DNA from: Legionella rowbothamii
GTDB lineage: Bacteria; Pseudomonadota; Gammaproteobacteria; Legionellales; Legionellaceae
Length of the DNA: 64,000 nucleotides
Assembly (NCBI RefSeq): GCF_900639985.1
Contig: NZ_CAAAIM010000004.1
Location: 186,001 to 250,000, forward strand
Direction of reading: 5' to 3'
Shown: positions 41,385 to 49,626 of the stretch, in pieces
Numbering within the stretch: position 1 is the stretch's first letter
How the letters are laid out: each line of letters begins with the position of its first letter
Notes under the pieces: model-generated
Seen by the model: only the letters and a program-made list of their open reading frames with translations
Told to the model about the DNA's origin: nothing
Database searches by the model: none
Program-made: the position numbers and the translations under genes

Positions 41385-41417
41385 GAAGTAACCCAGTAAC
41401 GATTTCTGGATTACTTC
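41385..41417. repeat. Hairpin between convergent csp and DUF1566 genes
   Basis: GAAGTAACCCAG (41385-41396) pairs with CTGGATTACTTC (41406-41417), one G-T pair, 9-base loop. Located between convergent genes; probably a bidirectional terminator of the extragenic-palindrome type. Confidence 0.55.
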
Positions 41418-41460
41418 GACATGGCCCTCAGTTAATGTAAGCTACTGGATTCGTGAGTGC

Positions 41461-42954
41461 CTAGGTTAATTCTCGTCCACATCGAATTAAATGCGACACA
41501 CTTTTTACGTCAAAGTGTGTGACGCTACTGGAGCCATCAAAGTATTGATACCACGCCCACGTAGTATCTGAATTGCCTGATCCTCCACTCCATTCTGTAG
41601 ATGCCCAGTAGTTACCCGATAGGCAGGATGCACCTAAGGTGCAAGAATTAATGAGCATAGAAAGATTAGTTACCACATTATCTGTTGTTATCGAGCCGCA
41701 TACTGCATAGCTAGGTTCTTTGCCCAATTCACAAATAGCAGGTAGATACCAATTGGTATAACCCTCCGCAGAATACAAAGAACAATATCCTGCTGCATAA
41801 GTCTTTAAGGGAGTTGCATGGGGTGGATTGCTTTCAGGAACCATCGTCATGTATTCGTTGTAGAAAGCTAATATATTTCCTGAGTTACAGGATCCATCCG
41901 TTAAGCCATCACATTGATTAAATGCTGTGGAGGGAAGTGGGGTCAAGCTGGGATAAGTCGTGCTAAACCAGGTTAAAAAATCACTATAACTTGGCACACC
42001 AACAGTTGACGTGGATGCATCGTCTATTCCGGGGATTAAATCATAACTTGAGCTCCATGATAAACCGGGACCATTTAAATCGGTTAAAGAAATTATCTTT
42101 CCGCCAATTCCACCAACACAGGGTGATGAAGAGCATCCTTGAGTATCATCAATTGAAAACACAAAGCCAGATTGATATATACATCCGTAATTTACCACAG
42201 AAATCCCAATTTTTGTTGGGGTGGTTTGTGTCGCATTTACGGTTAAAAATGCGTTAGACGCACTTCCAATGGTACATGGATTTCCTTGCGCATCAGCACT
42301 TACAGTCGAACCAGGCGTTACCGTAATTGAACATGAATTACCAATAGCTAAAGTACCGCTACAGGTAGTTGTGTAGGTGGTCCCATTGGGCAAATTGCTT
42401 GCTTGCACGCTGATGTTATGTGCATTCATAAAGGTATTATTTGTAATATAAAACTGCCGCGAGTTCCCTGTAAAGCTGCCTTTCACTGCAAGCCCTAAAT
42501 TAGATACACTGGAGGTCATGCTTGGGGTGCAAACAAAGGCATTCAAATTAAAATAAGTGTTATTGGTGTTACTCCCTTTTACTAGCACCTTCGTTAGAAA
42601 TGAGACTGCGGCATTAGTGTAAAAAGAAATGGTGCAGCTGGCTTTCGGAGCTAAAAGAGTGGGGCAATTATTTGTTGCTAGGATATAGGCAGCATAATTG
42701 GGATCAGTTGCTCTTGCTTGAATATTACGCGCATGAACTAAGGAATTATTGGTAATGGTAATTGAGCCTGGTTGTGCTAAACAGTTATTATTTTGTGTTA
42801 CTTGAATAGTGATGTCTTGTATAGATTTAGCACGAGTAGCAGATTTGGTCTTTTGGGGGGAGTTAATTCTGAGCTCTAAAGAGGCATTTTCTTCCGCATG
42901 GGCAGAGGAAAAAAATAAAAGAGAAATGAATCCGATGAGAACTTTTTTATTCAT
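41461..42954 (-). CDS. Exported DUF1566 protein
   Basis: 497 residues from ATG 42954, giving the signal peptide MNKKVLIGFISLLFFSSAHA. Residues about 30-260 contain two or three Ig-like repeats (ITITNNSLVHARNI, FYITNNTFMNAHNI, and cysteine-flanked CTISFYTNAAVS, CSITVTPGST). The C-terminal ~240 residues are a DUF1566/Lcl-type domain: GYTNWYLPAICELG, YWASTEWSGG, AWYQYFDG and the final LIRCGREL. Many paired cysteines fit an oxidising periplasm or cell surface. Related domains occur in collagen-like Legionella adhesin Lcl, so a surface-binding role is possible but inferred. Confidence 0.8.
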   Translation of the reverse strand: MNKKVLIGFISLLFFSSAHAEENASLELRINSPQKTKSATRAKSIQDITIQVTQNNNCLAQPGSITITNNSLVHARNIQARATDPNYAAYILATNNCPTLLAPKASCTISFYTNAAVSFLTKVLVKGSNTNNTYFNLNAFVCTPSMTSSVSNLGLAVKGSFTGNSRQFYITNNTFMNAHNISVQASNLPNGTTYTTTCSGTLAIGNSCSITVTPGSTVSADAQGNPCTIGSASNAFLTVNATQTTPTKIGISVVNYGCIYQSGFVFSIDDTQGCSSSPCVGGIGGKIISLTDLNGPGLSWSSSYDLIPGIDDASTSTVGVPSYSDFLTWFSTTYPSLTPLPSTAFNQCDGLTDGSCNSGNILAFYNEYMTMVPESNPPHATPLKTYAAGYCSLYSAEGYTNWYLPAICELGKEPSYAVCGSITTDNVVTNLSMLINSCTLGASCLSGNYWASTEWSGGSGNSDTTWAWYQYFDGSSSVTHFDVKSVSHLIRCGRELT

Positions 42955-43069
42955 TAATTTATCCTTAAATTCAAACAAGTTAGCAGCGAACCAAATTTTG
43001 ATGCGCTGTTCATTCTAACTTCTTAAATAAAATAAATAAATTCATCAGGTTAGTGCGTTAATGGCACGG

Positions 43070-43924
43070 TTATTCGTGCCCAGTTAACCAATCTTTAATT
43101 AGCTCGATCTCATCTTGTTTCATCAAGGACACAGGGTGACCGATACCGGGAATGTTTACGGTTTTTAAGCCGGGTTGTAATTGCTGCATTTGGGCTACGG
43201 TATCCTCCGATAAAACATCAGATAATCCGGCATGAAGTAATAAGACTGGACATTGAACCTTGCTCCATAATGCCCATAGAGGAATATTATTTTGGGTAGC
43301 TACAATTACATTATCAATTATTTTAGGATCATATGCTAATTGGTAGTGCTTGTTAGGGCTCTCCCATACCCCTGTTATGGCAAGCTGTTGCCATTGTTTC
43401 GGGCTTAATTGCGCAAAGCTCGAATAGGTTTTTTTAAAATATGTTTCTACTTCCTCTAGGGTTTTAAAGGAATGTTTGCTTCCTTCTTTTCCATAATCAA
43501 TAATTCGCTGCAGGGCTTTGGTGTCAACTGAGGGACCTATGTCGTTAAGCACGAGTTTTTTAATCGGTGAGTTGTTCATTGCTGCCATGATCATACCGAT
43601 CATTCCCCCCATCGAGGTGCCAAGGTAATCAATTTCGGTTACACCCAATTGAGCTAATAAAATAGTGATGTCTGCGATATAAGTTGGTGCAGAATAATCG
43701 TTGGCATTCGTTACTTTATCGCTTAAACCACGTCCTACCATGTCGGGACAAATAACGCGATAATGAGAGGATAGTGCTTGAGCCAACTCATCAAAATCTC
43801 GAGCGTTACGAAATAGGCCGTGAACACAGAGCAATACCTTGGGATTGTTCGGATTTCCCCATTCATAATAATTCATCTTATGAAATGATTGGCTATCTAT
43901 CCCCATAACCTGATGTTTTTTCAT
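43070..43924 (-). CDS. Alpha/beta hydrolase
   Basis: 284 residues. Typical fold: oxyanion-region VHGLFRNARDF, nucleophile elbow GTSMGGMIGM (Ser near 111), acid Asp in HAGLSDVLS and His in PGIGHPVSLM. Strong AGGAGGG ribosome site. No signal peptide. Substrate (ester, lactone or C-C bond) not predictable. Single gene. Confidence 0.88.
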   Translation of the reverse strand: MKKHQVMGIDSQSFHKMNYYEWGNPNNPKVLLCVHGLFRNARDFDELAQALSSHYRVICPDMVGRGLSDKVTNANDYSAPTYIADITILLAQLGVTEIDYLGTSMGGMIGMIMAAMNNSPIKKLVLNDIGPSVDTKALQRIIDYGKEGSKHSFKTLEEVETYFKKTYSSFAQLSPKQWQQLAITGVWESPNKHYQLAYDPKIIDNVIVATQNNIPLWALWSKVQCPVLLLHAGLSDVLSEDTVAQMQQLQPGLKTVNIPGIGHPVSLMKQDEIELIKDWLTGHE

Positions 43925-44296
43925 GAACTTATCCCTCCTTGTTTCCTATGTTCTATATTATAGCCCAGTTAACTCATGGTTTTGGTCCTGCTCTGGTGGA
44001 TGTCGCTCTTGCTAAATAGAAGTTGCAGCGTGATGTTGTGGTTTGTACTTGACAATTTCTGTGCGTATACCACCGTATTGCTCATTCTAATTTGGTAGTG
44101 AATTGCTGCGAAAATGGCCAATAAATGAGCATATAGGAGAATGTTAAATTGCTTGAAACACCGATGGCAATAGCCCCCCTTGCAACCTTTTATATTGCCA
44201 TGTCAGAAATCATACTAACCCAACTCACCAATGGATTAAGCAAATTGCATTTAAAAATCAATTGTAGCCTGGTTGATTGCAACCGGGCTACGCCTA
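43925..44296. other. 372-bp intergenic region
   Basis: No convincing gene. A frame near 44150-44300 on the plus strand is open for about 55 codons but has no start with a ribosome site, and it reads through the hairpin and the stop of the next gene, so I treat it as chance. At 44264-44291 GTAGCCTGGTT pairs with AACCGGGCTAC (one G-T pair), a hairpin just past the stop of the minus-strand gene at 44297. Confidence 0.5.
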
Positions 44297-44749
44297 TTAC
44301 TTCACCCCAATATAAATAGTCACCTCATCAGAGCCTTTATATGCTTCAAAGTCACTAATAAAGCTACGCTGATACTCAGGGTTGCGTTCAAAATAACTCC
44401 AAATACGCTTCCAGGTTTCAACCACTGTAGCAGGCATAGGGCCTTTACCTTGAAAAACAAAATAGTCTCCCGTTTCAATAGTAACCGAATTCAATTGAGC
44501 CGGTGTGTCATCGGAGGGAATACCGACAGTAACCGTATAAAGCCCATTGGCATCAGACTCATAGTCTGAATAAACAGCTACAATAGTCGCATTTGCCGCT
44601 AAACCCTTGGAATGAACTTGTTGCCACAGATTAGGTAATTTCGCCGTTTTCTCTCCAAACTCATCGCTATTTTGAGTTCGTGTACTTAAGCCGATTACTT
44701 TAAAACTATTTACCTGTTTTAGGCTGGGTAATATAGAGGGCATTTGCAT
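44297..44749 (-). CDS. GyrI-like / AraC-type effector-binding domain protein
   Basis: 150 residues, a stand-alone effector-binding (BmrR/Rob C-terminal, GyrI-like) domain: KVIGLSTRTQNS, LPNLWQQVHSKG, ESDANGLYTVTVGI, ETGDYFVFQGKGPMPATVVETWKRIW and YIGVK. Such domains bind hydrophobic small molecules or act as hydrolases for them. It follows the VOC gene by 5 bp with an AGGAG site, and is part of the WYL-regulator unit, suggesting detoxification of a small compound. Confidence 0.85.
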   Translation of the reverse strand: MQMPSILPSLKQVNSFKVIGLSTRTQNSDEFGEKTAKLPNLWQQVHSKGLAANATIVAVYSDYESDANGLYTVTVGIPSDDTPAQLNSVTIETGDYFVFQGKGPMPATVVETWKRIWSYFERNPEYQRSFISDFEAYKGSDEVTIYIGVK

Positions 44750-44754
44750 TACTC

Positions 44755-45138
44755 CTATTTAGTCGGTGGTTTTTCCAAAGACACAATCCGTAGTCGATTT
44801 GCATCGGGATCTTGCGCGAGAAAAGTATAACCATAGGGTACACGAGTCGGTGCATGGATTATATTTATTTCTTTAGTCTGCCAGCGAGTAAAAAACTCAT
44901 CGACTTTTTTATGATCGCTCACAGTAAAGGCTAATTCGCCATTACCATTATTTTTATCGGTAGGTGGCTCCACCGTATGTTTCGCCTTCAATGCTAAACT
45001 CATTCCATTTGAAAATTTAAACTCATGGAATGTTGGTGAATGTTCCTCGGGCATTATCCCAAGTAAATCACGGTAAAAATTGCTGCTTAGAGTAAGCTTT
45101 TCAGCATACAGTACGATAACACTGGGCTCGAATATCAT
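44755..45138 (-). CDS. VOC (glyoxalase/bleomycin-resistance) superfamily protein
   Basis: 127 residues, two beta-alpha-beta-beta-beta modules: VIVLYAEKLTLSSNFYRDLLGI, HEFKFSNGMSLAL, GELAFTVSDHKKVDEFFTRW and YTFLAQDPDANRLRIVSL. The usual metal-ligand positions are partly replaced, as in drug-binding VOC proteins. GGAGAAA precedes the ATG. It lies immediately downstream of the palindromic site at 45179-45213 and probably is controlled by the WYL regulator. Confidence 0.85.
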   Translation of the reverse strand: MIFEPSVIVLYAEKLTLSSNFYRDLLGIMPEEHSPTFHEFKFSNGMSLALKAKHTVEPPTDKNNGNGELAFTVSDHKKVDEFFTRWQTKEINIIHAPTRVPYGYTFLAQDPDANRLRIVSLEKPPTK

Positions 45139-45178
45139 GTTTTCTCCTTATTAAGTGATATGAACGAACCTAGTTTAT

Positions 45179-45213
45179 TGCTTACTACTGACAGTTCTTG
45201 TCAGTAGTAAGCA
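45179..45213. promoter_or_regulatory. 15-bp inverted repeat, likely operator of the WYL regulator (or terminator)
   Basis: TGCTTACTACTGACA, 5-base spacer, TGTCAGTAGTAAGCA: perfect arms. The core TACTGACA-N5-TGTCAGTA (45186-45206) is repeated, with the same spacing and one mismatch, in front of the regulator gene (45933-45953). This one lies in the 76-bp gap between the regulator stop and the VOC start, fitting an operator for the VOC-GyrI unit; as a hairpin it could also attenuate read-through. Confidence 0.75.
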
Positions 45214-45214
45214 G

Positions 45215-45907
45215 CTACTGCTCAGGAATATTATGAGCTTCACGCCATTTTTTTAATAGTATTTGACGCCGTTTGGGATAGCGTGTTTCTAGCGGTGCTA
45301 ATGTGACAATTCTATCGGTGCGAAAATGGCGAAAACCCGCTCGTAACTCGCACCAGGCAACAATAACATGGACCTCTTCAAAAAAACCAAGAGCAAGTGG
45401 CCAGAGCACACGCTGTGACTCATCACCTTTAATATCAATATAGGTCATGTGTAGTTTATATTCTTTACGAATCGCATGACGAATTAATGCTTCGATTTCG
45501 TCATTATGCTCTATTGCTGTTTTAGCCGGTCCAATGAGTAAGCCTGAAAATTCAAGTTGGTGTCGCAGATCCTCTGAAAGTACCGCGGAAATTTTAGCCA
45601 GAACATTGGTTGCCGCAAGTCTTAATTTTTTATCGGCTCTATGGGCTACCCAGCGAGAACCAAGTACTAAGGCTTCTATTTCCTCTTCAGAAAACATAAG
45701 TGGCGGCAGCATAAATCCCGGGCGTAAAACATACCCCATACCCGGTTCACCTTCGATGGAGGCTCCTTGGACTTGTAATGTAGCGATGTCTCGATAAATG
45801 GTGCGTAGACTGACTTCAAGCTCATCAGCTAGTTGTTTTCCAGTAACGGGATAGCGGTATCGCCGGAGTATTTGGATTAGATCAAAAAGTCGTTGGGTTC
45901 GAGACAA
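45215..45907 (-). CDS. YafY-family HTH/WYL transcriptional regulator
   Basis: 230 residues from a TTG at 45907. The N-terminal winged helix (RLFDLIQILRRYRYPVTGKQLADEL, SLRTIYRDIATLQ) is followed by GMGYVLRPGFMLPP and a WYL domain (LHMTYIDIKGDESQRVLWPLAL, AWCELRAGFRHFRTDRI), with W-C-E in place of W-Y-L. Regulators of this type usually repress or activate a neighbouring gene in response to a ligand or oxidised nucleic acid. A palindrome 25 bp upstream matches the one before the VOC gene, so self-regulation is likely. Confidence 0.88.
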   Translation of the reverse strand: MSRTQRLFDLIQILRRYRYPVTGKQLADELEVSLRTIYRDIATLQVQGASIEGEPGMGYVLRPGFMLPPLMFSEEEIEALVLGSRWVAHRADKKLRLAATNVLAKISAVLSEDLRHQLEFSGLLIGPAKTAIEHNDEIEALIRHAIRKEYKLHMTYIDIKGDESQRVLWPLALGFFEEVHVIVAWCELRAGFRHFRTDRIVTLAPLETRYPKRRQILLKKWREAHNIPEQ

Positions 45908-45932
45908 GATAGGAAACCTCTACAGCGTTTAA

Positions 45933-45953
45933 TACTGACATATTTTGGCAGTA
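45933..45953. promoter_or_regulatory. Second operator copy, upstream of the WYL regulator
   Basis: TACTGACA-TATTT-TGGCAGTA, the same half-sites and 5-bp spacing as at 45186-45206, with a single mismatch (T to G) in the right half. It lies 25 bp before the TTG start, in the expected promoter position, supporting autoregulation. Confidence 0.72.
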
Positions 45954-46087
45954 TTAACCTAGATTTTCTATAGATTAAAATGTTTTCTATATCCTCATAT
46001 CTTTCAATATGTTGCTGGGTAGTTTATTTATCGCTCAATGAGCTCTAAATATGTTAAAATGACTTTATTTCGTTTTTGGAGGATTTA

Positions 46088-46852
46088 ATGCTGCATTCAT
46101 TGGGGATTCTGTCTATTGATGAGCTGGAATTGGTTTTCCTATTTCCGGAAAAGGATAGTTGGAAAACATCTAATTCTAGCCAAACACCCGCCTGTCTTGC
46201 GGCAGAAACTTTGCTTAATTTTATTCATATGAAGCAGCAAACAGACTATCAGGTTTCTAATTCTTTAGGTTATGAAACGCAAACTCATGATCAGATAAAA
46301 GTAATAGGCCGAGTGAATGTGATTTTAGCCTTAGATCTTTTTTTAACGCAAAGTGCTCATATCTTTTATCTTCAAGATTCTCATAGAGAACACTATATTG
46401 GGATGTTGAATCGTTTTCTTGTAAAAAGTATACAGGAAGATTCTGTGACCGTATCAGAGAGGCAACTTCTTAAACCGATACTCAAGAAAATATTAGACGC
46501 AGCATCTAATGACTTGCAGGCGGAGCCTGCGTTGAGTGAGCGTAATATGACTCTTTTAGTGGACGTGCACGAAGATAATTATTTAACTCATCCTTTTTAT
46601 CAATTATTAGCTCAATGTTTTGCTGCTCAAAAACAACAATTGACGGCTTATGGGCAAAATAATTTCATCCAATGGATGTTGTGGAAAAGAAACACTGATT
46701 TTGCTACGAAAATATTAGAAAAATATCAGGTAAAAGGATTAATTCCCTCCTGCTTTGTTCTCTCGGAAAAGAAACCCACAGTGGATGGCGAAGCATTGTT
46801 AAATGCAATCAAACCTGAAGCGAGTTCTTCTGCAGCATCCCCTTCAAATTAA
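46088..46852 (+). CDS. Unknown soluble protein, candidate effector
   Basis: 254 residues from ATG 46088, with GGAGG six bases upstream (the open frame to TTG 46076 includes that ribosome site and is rejected). No signal peptide or membrane span; mostly helical, Gln/Leu-rich, ending in a low-complexity polar tail (KPEASSSAASPSN). No domain recognised. The single-gene layout with its own terminator and the polar C-terminus resemble Dot/Icm substrates, but this is weak inference. Confidence 0.6.
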   Translation: MLHSLGILSIDELELVFLFPEKDSWKTSNSSQTPACLAAETLLNFIHMKQQTDYQVSNSLGYETQTHDQIKVIGRVNVILALDLFLTQSAHIFYLQDSHREHYIGMLNRFLVKSIQEDSVTVSERQLLKPILKKILDAASNDLQAEPALSERNMTLLVDVHEDNYLTHPFYQLLAQCFAAQKQQLTAYGQNNFIQWMLWKRNTDFATKILEKYQVKGLIPSCFVLSEKKPTVDGEALLNAIKPEASSSAASPSN

Positions 46853-46858
46853 AGATAC

Positions 46859-46888
46859 AGCCTTGGTTACTTACAGCCAGGCTTTTTT
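46859..46888 (+). terminator. Rho-independent terminator
   Basis: AGCCTTGG / CCAGGCT stem (one bulged T) with a 10-base loop, followed directly by TTTTTT, 7 bp past the stop of the 46.1-kb gene. The clearest intrinsic terminator in the window. The following 280 bp to the next gene contain no recognisable feature. Confidence 0.8.
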
Positions 46889-47168
46889 CGCAATGATTTA
46901 TGCCTGATGTAAATTTCAATGTGTTTCGTCTGATCTAAGTGATTAATTAATCCAGAAAATCCCCCAGGTATTAGCCAGCAAGTAGATGTTGCAGGAGGTA
47001 GTGATTAAGAGTAGCGGCTAGAAAAATTATGCTGTATGCGTCAAGACTAGCCTGTAATAAAAGCAGTCTTGATGCAGCAAAGCATATAGCCTCTGTTCTT
47101 TATCTTATGAGTTGTGCTAAATTTAATTTTATGCACTGATCATTTTGGTCTCAGGATGAGGAGTTATT

Positions 47169-49403
47169 ATGAGCAAGGCTGCTGATTTTTTACTCATCGG
47201 TGGGGGATTAGCAAGTATTTTTGCTGCGAATGTTCTTCGAAGAGAGGGAGAAATCGGTAAAATTATAATTCTCTCAGCAGAAGCATTTCTCCCTTATTTT
47301 CGTATGCAAATTCCTAAAGCGTTTCTTCTAGGAAAACAACGAAAAGAGCAATTATATATATTCGATGAGAACTACTATCAAAAAAATGATATCGAAATTA
47401 TTTTGAATACCAAGGTACGGACCCTTGATACCAAAAATAAACGTGTTAAAACAGCCCATGCTGAGGAGTTTCACTATAAGAAACTGCTTATTGCAACAGG
47501 ATGTAGTCCTAAAAGAATTAACATTCCTGGCGCAAAATTAGCGGGGGTGCATTATCTAAGAACAATTGATGATGCTGAAGCAATTATTCAAGAGATGCAA
47601 ACAGCAAAAAAGGTCATCATTTATGGTGATAGTTATATTACGATTGAGCTTGCTTCTACTTTAAGCCATAAAGGTATCAAGGTAACAGTTATTACCCCCG
47701 AGTTTGATACAGGAAATTTCAAAGTTTGTACGGAGATAGCTCATTTTCTGATGAACAATGGCGTAGAAGTTATCCTGGGTGAAAAAATTACAAAAATTGA
47801 GGGCCGTAGTCGCATTCAATCGGTAAAAACTAATTCAGGAAAAAGTGTCTCGGGTGATTTTATCATTGTAGATATGGGCTTAAAGCCCAATACAGATTTT
47901 CTTAAGGAGAGCGGGTTAGAGCTTGATGCGGATCAGAGCATTTTAGTGAATCAGTATATGCAAACCAATATACCTGATGTTTATGCGGCTGGTGATGTGG
48001 TGACATTTTATGATCCGATTTTCGAAAAATTTCGTAAAACGCGATACGGGGATACGGCAATTAAGCAAGGAAAAATTGCCGCAGCGAATATGTCAGGTGC
48101 GAGACACTACAACCGTACCGCATCCTATTTATTTTTCTATGCGTTTGGCACTGCAGTTATCATTATTGGCGACGCAAATGACGCCACAGAACTTTTAATA
48201 AGAGGTTTTCCTAAAGAGAAGAATTTCGCTAATCTTTATTTAAAAAATAACACACTTCAAGGTGCAATTTTAATTGGGCGTCCTACTACTGAAATTAAAG
48301 CTGCTGAATCTCTTATTGAAAATCACACGAATCTAAAGCCAGTTAAAGAGCAGCTGGTCGATATCTCGTTTCCGCTTGAACCTCTTGCAACTCAAACACT
48401 TATTGCGCTTCAAGGTGGGGGTGCATTTGGTGCTTTTGAATGTGGAGTAATCAAGGCAATGGAGGAGTCGGAAATTTATCCTGAAATTGTTGCGGGTATA
48501 TCAATAGGCGCATTTAATGCGGCGATTATTGCAGGCAATCCCAAAAATGCGACTGCAGCATTAGAGGCGTTTTGGAATGATCTTGCATTGGACACCCCTG
48601 AAATTTTTGATGAACAGTCCAGGAGGTTTTTATCCTATTTGCAAGCCATAATGTGGGGGTCACCAAATTTTTTCCATCCCCGATGGCTCTCTCAATGTAT
48701 GAATTTAAACGAGTTCGCTTCGAATTGGACTAGTTTTTATGACACAGCTCCGATAAAAAAATTGCTTTGTAAGTATGTCGATTTTAAAAAATTAAAAAAG
48801 AGTCCAGTCCGTTTACTCGTTATGGCGGTGAACGTGGAAACATCTGAATTTGAAACGTTTGATAGTTATACCGATGACCTTACACCGGATCACATTCTTG
48901 CCAGTGGAAGTTTACCCCCGGCATTTCCCTGGACAACCATTGAAGGGAAACATTATTGGGATGGAGGGATTGTTACGAACACACCCCTTGATTCCGCTCT
49001 TGAAATTTGTGGCTGGAGTAGCAAAAAGGTTTATGTAGTCGACGTGTACCCCAAAAAACGAGGGTTGCCGAAGAATATAATCGAAGTGCTTTCTCGGAAA
49101 AACGAAATTTTATTTGCTGAAAAGATGAGGAAGGATTTTCGCACCCAAGATCTAATTGGTGATTATAAAAAGCTGATTGAACTTATTTTACCTTATTGCG
49201 AACCTGAGGCGATTAATGAAATTACTGAATTACCTCTATTTATTCAAATAATGGGTGATCCTGGAGTGCTGTCTATTACCAGGATTATGCTTCAAACAGA
49301 AAAAGAAGGACTCTATTCCTGGGATTCTGATTTCTCCAGAAAAACGATTGAGGAGCTTAAAGCAAAAGGATATGCCACAGCTAAAGAAATACTTAATAAA
49401 TAG
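47169..49403 (+). CDS. FAD/NAD reductase-like domain fused to patatin-like phospholipase
   Basis: 744 residues in one frame. Residues 1-395 are a Pyr_redox_2 module: FLLIGGGLASIFAAN (FAD, 7-21), LLIATGCSPKRI, VYAAGDVVTF (271-280). The second dinucleotide motif reads IIYGDSYITIELAS (150-163), lacking the usual GxGxxG, so NAD(P)H binding may be weakened. Residues 405-690 are a patatin: oxyanion loop LQGGGAFGAFE (414-423), nucleophile elbow GISIG (Ser445), and WDGG with catalytic Asp598. No signal peptide. Patatins act as phospholipase A/lysophospholipase, often injected or secreted in Legionella; coupling to a redox domain is unusual. Neighbours give no operon: the MocR gene starts 223 bp downstream. 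Confidence 0.87.
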   Translation: MSKAADFLLIGGGLASIFAANVLRREGEIGKIIILSAEAFLPYFRMQIPKAFLLGKQRKEQLYIFDENYYQKNDIEIILNTKVRTLDTKNKRVKTAHAEEFHYKKLLIATGCSPKRINIPGAKLAGVHYLRTIDDAEAIIQEMQTAKKVIIYGDSYITIELASTLSHKGIKVTVITPEFDTGNFKVCTEIAHFLMNNGVEVILGEKITKIEGRSRIQSVKTNSGKSVSGDFIIVDMGLKPNTDFLKESGLELDADQSILVNQYMQTNIPDVYAAGDVVTFYDPIFEKFRKTRYGDTAIKQGKIAAANMSGARHYNRTASYLFFYAFGTAVIIIGDANDATELLIRGFPKEKNFANLYLKNNTLQGAILIGRPTTEIKAAESLIENHTNLKPVKEQLVDISFPLEPLATQTLIALQGGGAFGAFECGVIKAMEESEIYPEIVAGISIGAFNAAIIAGNPKNATAALEAFWNDLALDTPEIFDEQSRRFLSYLQAIMWGSPNFFHPRWLSQCMNLNEFASNWTSFYDTAPIKKLLCKYVDFKKLKKSPVRLLVMAVNVETSEFETFDSYTDDLTPDHILASGSLPPAFPWTTIEGKHYWDGGIVTNTPLDSALEICGWSSKKVYVVDVYPKKRGLPKNIIEVLSRKNEILFAEKMRKDFRTQDLIGDYKKLIELILPYCEPEAINEITELPLFIQIMGDPGVLSITRIMLQTEKEGLYSWDSDFSRKTIEELKAKGYATAKEILNK

Positions 49404-49626
49404 CATGTTTTATCCAACCTATATCGCAATTAAGTCGAAGTGAAAAATAGAGTCTTTATCTAGAGGTTATAAAAATTTTAAATAAAGACATTTAGTTACT
49501 GCCATGAAAAGCCATACACTGCTTATTTGTATGTATATTTTGCCTATAATTTTTTTTATAATGTATGGAATTTTAGTGAGGTAGTGCTAAAATATTCTAT
49601 AAAATCACTATTTTTAAGAGTGACTG

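Noticed and set aside
44150..44332. Plus-strand frame open for about 55 codons
   Set aside because: No start with a ribosome site; it runs through a hairpin and antisense to the GyrI-like gene end.
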